The position numbers and the translations under genes are program-made. The notes under the pieces were generated by a model. That model saw nothing but the letters and a program-made list of their open reading frames with translations. It searched no databases and was not told where the DNA came from. Shown here piece after piece: positions 5,703 through 9,618 of a stretch of DNA of 9,618 nucleotides. The number at the start of each line of letters is the position of its first letter. Position 1 is the stretch's first letter. Source of the DNA: Lactobacillus sp. (GTDB lineage Bacteria; Bacillota; Bacilli; Lactobacillales; Lactobacillaceae); NCBI GenBank assembly GCA_003482405.1, contig DMZB01000192.1, positions 1-9,618 on the forward strand, in the 5' to 3' direction.

Positions 5703-6248
5703 TTACTGATGAACAGCAAAGTCATTCGGTGTCAGAACATAAAATCGCTCTGTTTTGCCAGGTGCAAAGAAATCTGTGGCCGAATGGTCAATCTCATGAT
5801 CATACTGAAATCCAGCGCGTTTAAAAATGTGCGCCGACCGCTCGTTATCGGAGAAATACGACCCCCACACAGCACGCTCGCCTTGTTCAAAACAATACGC
5901 TAGAATTGCCATCACCGCCTCAGTCATGTACCCGTTGCCCCAAAAACTCTCATTTAGCATGTAACCCAGATCACGTTCTCCATGAATCAGTGCGCCGTCC
6001 TGACCCGTTCGACCATATAAGCCAACTGTGCCAATGATCTGGTCGTCGTCTGGCAATGTAACACCCCAAATCCAGTGTTGGTCGATTGTTTGACGCATCA
6101 AAAAGCGTGCTTCAAATTCATTATGAACCGGATGAAAGCCCGCCGGTATTGCCACACGAGGATTCGCCACAATTTGCGTAAAGGCAACTAAATCAGCTTC
6201 TTGAATGCTGCGTAAAATCAATCTTGTTGTATTAAGTGTCGTTGCCAT
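5703..6248 (-). CDS. GNAT-family N-acetyltransferase (RimJ/RimL type)
   Basis: This predicted cytosolic acetyl-CoA-dependent acetyltransferase has 181 residues, the usual size. It starts with the RimJ/RimL-like TTRLILRSIQEADL (7-20). The acetyl-CoA-binding motif A is seen as the strand ERDLGYML (91-98) followed by WGNGYMTEAV (103-112), and the later SDNERSAHIFKRAGF (133-147) holds the conserved Asn and the GF turn. The substrate cannot be told from sequence: ribosomal protein N-termini, small amines or antibiotics are all handled by relatives. The ATG at 6248 has an in-frame stop two codons upstream, which limits the start, but the binding site is weak (GGA further upstream). It is divergent from the alpha/beta hydrolase, sharing a 94-bp intergenic region in which I see no strong promoter for this strand. 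Confidence 0.9.
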   Translation of the reverse strand: MATTLNTTRLILRSIQEADLVAFTQIVANPRVAIPAGFHPVHNEFEARFLMRQTIDQHWIWGVTLPDDDQIIGTVGLYGRTGQDGALIHGERDLGYMLNESFWGNGYMTEAVMAILAYCFEQGERAVWGSYFSDNERSAHIFKRAGFQYDHEIDHSATDFFAPGKTERFYVLTPNDFAVHQ

Positions 6249-6296
6249 CAGTCATCGCCATCCAATTTCTTTTTACCCGCTCATGTGATGAATTAG

Positions 6297-6324
6297 TTGC
6301 ACCTTATCGCGGTTGAGCTATCAT
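6297..6324 (+). promoter_or_regulatory. Promoter of the alpha/beta hydrolase
   Basis: TTGCAC (6297-6302), a 16-bp spacer and TATCAT (6319-6324) give a predicted start near 6331. That leaves only about 12 nt before the ATG, just enough for GAGGTG. The upstream in-frame TTG at 6313 lies inside this promoter and so cannot be the start. Confidence 0.65.
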
Positions 6325-6342
6325 AAACATGAGGTGAAAGTC

Positions 6343-7137
6343 ATGCAAATCATCAAACAAATGTTAAATCAGCATAGTTATTTTAAAGGTTATATGCAAG
6401 ATACACCCGGTCAACAAGGCCAAACGACCTTTCCGACCATTGTTATCGTTCCCGGTGGTTCCTACACTCACATTCCTGAAGCGCAGGCCGACAGTGTCGC
6501 ACTCGCCTTCTTTGCAAAGGGCTACAACGCTGTGTACTTGCGTTATTCTTTCGTTAATGAAGTCAGCCCGCTTATGCCGGCACCCATTGTAGAACTAGGC
6601 CAAACCATCGCTCAGTTGAAGAAAAACACAGAGTGGCCTGTCAATCCGGCTCAAATCGTCCCATTTGGCATGTCAGTTGGTGGTCACATCGTTGCACTAT
6701 ACAACGACTACTGGTCAGAATCATGGTTAAGTGAGGCTGCTGGTGAAGAATCCAGCGCGCTGGAACCTGCTGGAATTTTACTCGGTTACCCTGTAATCAG
6801 CCCACTTCTCGGTTTTCCTAAGGACGAGAAAACCATCGCTCAGTGGACGGACGACCCACAAAAATATGCCGCTGAACAACATGTAAACGTTAAAAACAAA
6901 CCATCGTTTGTCTGGGTCACGTTCGAAGATCAAGCGGTCCCTGTTACTAACTCATTGTCCTACATTCAAGCGATTTATGATCATAATGTGCCCTTAGAAA
7001 TGCACATTTTTAATCACGGACCTCACGGTTTGGCACTTGCAAATAACGTCACTGCATGGAAAGCTGGCACCAATCTGCCGCACGTCGCACATTGGTTATC
7101 GCTTGCGACTGAGTGGTTGGATGATTTACTAAAGTAA
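6343..7137 (+). CDS. Alpha/beta hydrolase (esterase-like)
   Basis: This 264-residue cytoplasmic hydrolase has the esterase/lipase fold. The oxyanion-hole strand and loop TIVIVPGGSYTH are at 32-43, the nucleophile elbow GMSVGG at 109-114 (Ser111), the likely acid Asp196 in FEDQAVPV, and the catalytic histidine His228 in NHGPHG. This layout resembles the acetyl-esterase/BD-FAE-like group that acts on acylated sugars or short esters. There is no signal peptide or membrane segment. The ATG at 6343 is chosen because GAGGTG lies 6 nt upstream and the only alternative, a TTG ten codons earlier, falls within the promoter. The gene is monocistronic with its own promoter and terminator. Substrate unknown. 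Confidence 0.9.
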   Translation: MQIIKQMLNQHSYFKGYMQDTPGQQGQTTFPTIVIVPGGSYTHIPEAQADSVALAFFAKGYNAVYLRYSFVNEVSPLMPAPIVELGQTIAQLKKNTEWPVNPAQIVPFGMSVGGHIVALYNDYWSESWLSEAAGEESSALEPAGILLGYPVISPLLGFPKDEKTIAQWTDDPQKYAAEQHVNVKNKPSFVWVTFEDQAVPVTNSLSYIQAIYDHNVPLEMHIFNHGPHGLALANNVTAWKAGTNLPHVAHWLSLATEWLDDLLK

Positions 7138-7168
7138 AAACATTATTAAATTAATAGAATTAATCTTT

Positions 7169-7202
7169 ATCCTCGACACGTCACGTTTGTCGGGGATTTT
7201 TT
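7169..7202 (+). terminator. Intrinsic terminator of the hydrolase
   Basis: ATCCTCGACA (7169-7178) pairs with TGTCGGGGAT (7188-7197) over 10 positions, one of them G-U, around a 9-nt loop. Six T residues follow. It lies 32 bases after the hydrolase stop. Confidence 0.9.
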
Positions 7203-7249
7203 AACTTCTACAACTATTATTTACCTATTCACCCCAAATGCGCCACTAA

Positions 7250-7266
7250 TGTAATTTAAATGTAAT
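7250..7266 (+). promoter_or_regulatory. WalR (YycF) binding box
   Basis: TGTAAT-TTAAA-TGTAAT matches the WalR direct-repeat consensus TGTWAH-N5-TGTWAH at every fixed position. It ends 5 bp upstream of a consensus -35 that drives a LysM-CHAP wall hydrolase, a classic WalRK target class, so activation is the likely effect. Confidence 0.8.
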
Positions 7267-7271
7267 GGCAT

Positions 7272-7299
7272 TTGACATCGTTTGATGGTTAGATATATT
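7272..7299 (+). promoter_or_regulatory. Promoter of the LysM-CHAP gene
   Basis: A perfect TTGACA (7272-7277), a 16-bp spacer and TATATT (7294-7299) predict a start near 7306, giving a leader of about 60 nt that is very AT-rich. Confidence 0.75.
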
Positions 7300-7364
7300 T
7301 ATAACATTTTAAATTTTTATATATTAAAATCATTAATTACATTTCATTAGAAGGGGTACGCAAC

Positions 7365-8552
7365 ATGAATAAACCGTTGAAGGCAACAGTATTGGCATCA
7401 TCATTAATTATTAGTTTAATCACAACATCAAGCACAGTTTCTGCATCAACAATCACTTTGGTCAAAGGTGACACAGTCTGGGGGTTAGCACAGAAGCATA
7501 ACACGACCGTTGCGACAATCGCGCGAGAAAATCATCTATCTAACCCAAATAAAGTCTACGCTGGTCACAAATTGGTTGTTCCGGACAATAAGGCCAAACC
7601 TAAAGACAAAGCTGTTTTGACTTCTAACAGGCAACCGACAACACTTAACCAAAACTATGATTATATCGTTCAAAATGGTGACACTTTGTCTAGTCTCAGC
7701 GAACAACTCGGTATTTCCGTTCAGAATCTTCGCAACTATAACGGACTTACCGATGTCAATGACTTAAGCATTGGTCAAACGATCCATACTCGACCTCAAT
7801 CTATGCATGACACCACAGTTGCCCCTCAATCAGCTGTATCATCAACGGTCACTGCTTCCGCAACGGCTAATCAAACATCTACTGATCAACAAAGAAGCAC
7901 GTCGATGAATCCTGGCTCGACCCAGCAAAGCACTAATGCGGATGCTTCTACACAAAGTGCTTCTGCTGCTTCACAGACAGTTTCTTCCGATAGTGACAAC
8001 CTAAACAATACATCTGCACAAGCGGCTCCTAGTCAGAATCAGATGGTTCAGCAACAAACACCGACCACGACAAACAGCCAGGCTACTAGTCTCACCCCTA
8101 GCGCACAGACGAACAATAATGTACAGGCTTCCAATGCTGCTAGTGAGCCAGCTGCTGACAACGTTGCACCTATTCAACAATCGGTGATTGCACATCAAAG
8201 CCTTGAAGACGCTGGTATCGCCGGTTATTGGAATGGCGTAGATGGTTATCCTGCTTATCAATGTACTGGTTTTGTGGCCGGTATTCTACGTGCAAGTGGT
8301 GTACCTAGCGCTAAATATGCCTACCTAGGAAATGGAGCCGACTGGGGAGCTTCAGCGCGCCAGCGTGGCATTTTGGTTGACAATCAACCAACAGCTGGTT
8401 CAGTCGCTTACTTTGCCTATAACCATGTCGCCTACGTTACAGGTGTTAATGGTAACGGCACCGTAAATATCATCGAAGGCAATTTTAGTGGCATGTCGTT
8501 TCATGCCAGAACCATTTCAACTACCGAAGCGGCCGGCTATATTCACTTCTAA
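7365..8552 (+). CDS. Secreted LysM-CHAP peptidoglycan hydrolase
   Basis: This 395-residue exported protein is predicted to bind and cleave peptidoglycan. A Sec signal peptide spans residues 1-27 (MNKPLKA, a hydrophobic core, cleavage after VSA). Two LysM domains follow, about 29-73 (TLVKGDTVWGLAQKHN...) and 99-142 (DYIVQNGDTLSSLSEQLG...). Residues about 145-280 are a Ser/Thr/Ala/Gln/Asn-rich low-complexity linker. The C-terminal CHAP domain (about 283-395) contains Cys300 in QCTGFVAG, His354 in NHVAYV and Glu371/Asn373 in IIEGNFSG, the expected catalytic set for an amidase or endopeptidase. The ATG follows AGAAGGGG by 8 nt. It is monocistronic with a terminator, and the WalR box upstream suggests control by cell-wall stress and growth. 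Which bond it cuts cannot be told. Confidence 0.94.
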   Translation: MNKPLKATVLASSLIISLITTSSTVSASTITLVKGDTVWGLAQKHNTTVATIARENHLSNPNKVYAGHKLVVPDNKAKPKDKAVLTSNRQPTTLNQNYDYIVQNGDTLSSLSEQLGISVQNLRNYNGLTDVNDLSIGQTIHTRPQSMHDTTVAPQSAVSSTVTASATANQTSTDQQRSTSMNPGSTQQSTNADASTQSASAASQTVSSDSDNLNNTSAQAAPSQNQMVQQQTPTTTNSQATSLTPSAQTNNNVQASNAASEPAADNVAPIQQSVIAHQSLEDAGIAGYWNGVDGYPAYQCTGFVAGILRASGVPSAKYAYLGNGADWGASARQRGILVDNQPTAGSVAYFAYNHVAYVTGVNGNGTVNIIEGNFSGMSFHARTISTTEAAGYIHF

Positions 8553-8556
8553 AAGG

Positions 8557-8597
8557 AAAAGTATCAAAGCAAAGTGAAATTGCTTTGATACTTTTTT
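8557..8597 (+). terminator. Intrinsic terminator of the LysM-CHAP gene
   Basis: AAAAGTATCAAAGCAA pairs perfectly over 16 bp with TTGCTTTGATACTTTT around a 7-nt loop, with a T-run at the 3' side. The A-run on the 5' side may let it serve the convergent MarR gene as well. Confidence 0.93.
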
Positions 8598-8682
8598 CTT
8601 AGCTTTTTACTATTGCGAGCTCTATTAAAAACCAAAATTCGTTAATGAACGACTTGATTATGTACCCTAATCACACGCAATA

Positions 8683-8804
8683 TCATTCTTCAAGTGAATG
8701 ACTTAGTAGCTTTGCAAAACGGGCAAAATTGCTGCGCAGTTGTTCTAAGTCGTCTTGATTCATCCCCTCGACAATACGGCTAGCCGCTCTCCGGTTCGAA
8801 CGTC
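8683..8804 (-). pseudogene. Out-of-frame C-terminal helix of the MarR gene
   Basis: One frame away from the MarR reading frame, an open stretch runs from about 8804 to a TGA at 8683-8685. It encodes RSNRRAASRIVEG followed by MNQDDLEQLRSNFARFAKLL and a short end. This is what a MarR C-terminal region should look like: an amphipathic helix, then a G-M-N-Q-D-D-L-E-Q-L helix cap, then the last dimerisation helix. Joining it to the MarR frame at the GAC codon (8802-8804) would give about 152 residues, the normal family length. I see no slippery heptamer, so a one-base deletion or a sequence error is more likely than programmed frameshifting. Confidence 0.7.
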
Positions 8805-9140
8805 CAACTGCTGTGTTATCTCTTCTCCTTTAGCAGTCAGATGCAAGATATGTTGTCGTCGATCCTCTGAGTTTGGCTCGATTCTAATTAAGCCAAGTCT
8901 TAAAAGATTAGTCGTTTGCGTTGAAACAGCACCTTTGGTAATTTTATTTTGTTTCGCTAACTCATCCAGTGTCAGATGATTACCCCTTGAAACCTGATCA
9001 AGTAACGATAATCCACGCCAGCTCAAGCCAACTTCTTTTGCCAGACTTTTTAATACCTGTTCCACACCACGAAAATCATGTAAATAGCTATCTACCATCA
9101 TTTCTACAAGTGTGTCCTTTACTTTCTGTTGTTCGTTCAT
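8760..9140 (-). CDS. MarR-family transcriptional regulator, C-terminally truncated
   Basis: The product is a predicted winged-helix regulator. From the ATG at 9140 it has 126 residues. The helix-turn-helix is LTLDELAKQNKITKGAVSTQTTNLLRLGLI (about 56-85) and the wing NSEDRRQHILHLTAKG (90-105) carries the family's D-R-R pattern. An in-frame start 15 codons upstream is less likely: the chosen ATG has GGGGTGG 6 nt ahead, and the extra residues do not look like MarR. Family members are usually 140-155 residues. This frame drifts after about residue 112 and stops at 8760, while the expected C-terminal helix continues in the next frame to 8683. Loss of that helix would remove half of the dimer interface. 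No target gene is adjacent, and a dyad at its promoter suggests autoregulation. Confidence 0.8.
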   Translation of the reverse strand: MNEQQKVKDTLVEMMVDSYLHDFRGVEQVLKSLAKEVGLSWRGLSLLDQVSRGNHLTLDELAKQNKITKGAVSTQTTNLLRLGLIRIEPNSEDRRQHILHLTAKGEEITQQLDVRTGERLAVLSRG

Positions 9141-9222
9141 ACTCTTCCACCCCATCTTTAATATTGCAAACCAAAATGAAACCATATTGCTACATCTAAT
9201 GTTTTTATACAGAAAAAATTTG

Positions 9223-9243
9223 TACTTTAGATTGTGTAAAGTA
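9223..9243. promoter_or_regulatory. Perfect 21-bp dyad, likely MarR operator
   Basis: TACTTTA-N7-TAAAGTA is a perfect inverted repeat centred at 9233, about 80-100 bp upstream of the MarR start. On the minus strand it overlaps a -10, TATACT (9240-9245), pointing to the MarR gene. On the plus strand it lies between TTGTAC (9220-9225) and TATAAC (9242-9247), a second promoter-like pair. The size and symmetry fit MarR operators. Confidence 0.6.
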
Positions 9244-9249
9244 TAACAC

Positions 9250-9452
9250 CAACTTAAATTTAAATCATTAAATTATTTAATCCGCTTCAACTTAAATAAA
9301 CTAGATTTTTAAATACATGATTAGATTTGTTCATCATCCATCTATATTCTTTAACTATTAGAAATCTCTTAACTCCCGTTTTAAGCTATAACATCTATTT
9401 TGTTGCATGAATTTTCTCTCTGTCAGCTTTGTATCTCTTTAACAAGAACTCT
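9250..9452. other. AT-rich stretch without recognisable genes
   Basis: Between the MarR promoter region and the next terminator the DNA is clearly more AT-rich than its surroundings. It holds only tiny reading frames without binding sites. I see no repeat, tRNA or conserved RNA. It may be the remains of a gene once controlled from the dyad at 9223-9243, or simple spacer. Confidence 0.5.
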
Positions 9453-9504
9453 AAAAAAAGCCCTCCAAACAGATGCCGATCGAACGACATCTGCTTTGGA
9501 GGAC
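9453..9504 (-). terminator. Intrinsic terminator downstream of tRNA-Ser
   Basis: The minus strand forms a long hairpin: TCCTCCAAA-CAGATG pairs with CATCTG-TTTGGAGGG, with small mismatches and about a 12-nt loop. It is followed by seven T residues (9453-9459). It ends transcripts coming from tRNA-Ser at the right edge and shields the MarR region. Confidence 0.9.
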
Positions 9505-9535
9505 TGTTAAAACATGCCTGTCCATTTATTTAATA

Positions 9536-9618
9536 CGGAAAAGATGGGATTCGAACCCATGCGCCGTACAGACGGCCTATACCCTTAGCAGGGGCACCTC
9601 TTCAGCCACTTGAGTACT
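9536..9618 (-). tRNA. tRNA-Ser, anticodon GCT (5' end outside window)
   Basis: The minus strand gives a class II tRNA. The anticodon stem TGCCC/GGGTA surrounds loop CTGCTAA (anticodon GCT, reading AGC/AGU). A long variable arm GCCGT-CTGT-ACGGC, T arm ATGGG-TTCGAAT-CCCAT, 3' acceptor CTTTTCC and discriminator G73 follow, all typical of serine. About five 5' acceptor bases lie beyond the window edge. The bases after G73 read TAT, so CCA is not encoded. Confidence 0.95.

Noticed and set aside
6313..6342. TTG start extending the hydrolase by ten residues
   Set aside because: The TTG falls within the predicted promoter, upstream of the transcription start. The ATG at 6343 has a good binding site.
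8800..8806. Programmed -1 frameshift in the MarR gene
   Set aside because: There is no slippery X-XXY-YYZ heptamer and no obvious stimulatory stem, so a deletion or sequence error is simpler.
9301..9410. Micro-ORFs of 15-16 codons in the AT-rich stretch
   Set aside because: They have no ribosome binding site or recognisable sequence, and their length is expected by chance.
1..9618. CRISPR array, insertion sequence, prophage, toxin-antitoxin pair or defence system
   Set aside because: There are no regularly spaced repeats and no transposase, integrase, Cas, toxin or nuclease-like proteins. tRNA genes occur at both ends, but no attachment-site duplication was seen.

Overview
The window looks like chromosomal core sequence from a low-to-moderate GC Gram-positive lactic acid bacterium, most probably Lactobacillaceae. 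The evidence is a T-box in front of serS, a lysine (L-box) riboswitch in front of an amino-acid permease, a dAK/dGK-type deoxynucleoside kinase, a perfect WalR-type box in front of a LysM-CHAP wall hydrolase, and intrinsic terminators after most units. I cannot name the genus from sequence alone.

Layout. 1-163: two minus-strand tRNA genes, Thr (anticodon AGT) and Leu (TAG), behind a strong promoter at 200-229. 325-1989: serS (minus) with its terminator, a complete T-box leader with a UCC specifier, and an extended -10 promoter. 2024-2765: a deoxynucleoside kinase (minus) with its own promoter and a 17-bp dyad in the leader. 2947-5020: a lysP-type lysine permease (minus) with a 3' terminator. 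Its roughly 315-nt leader holds a lysine aptamer, an antiterminator/terminator switch and a promoter, and a cre-like box lies upstream. 5038-6248: an Rrf2-family regulator and a GNAT acetyltransferase (both minus). 6297-7202: a divergent alpha/beta hydrolase (plus) with a terminator. 7250-8597: a secreted protein with two LysM domains and a CHAP domain (plus), with a WalR box and a terminator. 8683-9245: a MarR-family regulator (minus) whose C-terminal helix continues in another frame, with a perfect dyad at its promoter. 9453-9618: a terminator and a partial tRNA-Ser (GCT), minus strand.

How the parts work together. Much of the window concerns translation supply and amino-acid sensing: three tRNAs, a synthetase that responds to uncharged tRNA-Ser, and a lysine importer that responds to lysine itself. 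The wall hydrolase is probably tied to envelope homeostasis through WalRK. The kinase, acetyltransferase, hydrolase, Rrf2 and MarR genes appear to be single-gene units with no shared pathway that I can see.

I found no mobile element, CRISPR array, prophage or clearly novel multigene system. The points most worth a second look are the A34 tRNA-Thr, the MarR frameshift with its operator facing an empty AT-rich stretch, the tRNA-like segment inside the serS leader, and the combination of L-box and cre-like site at lysP.
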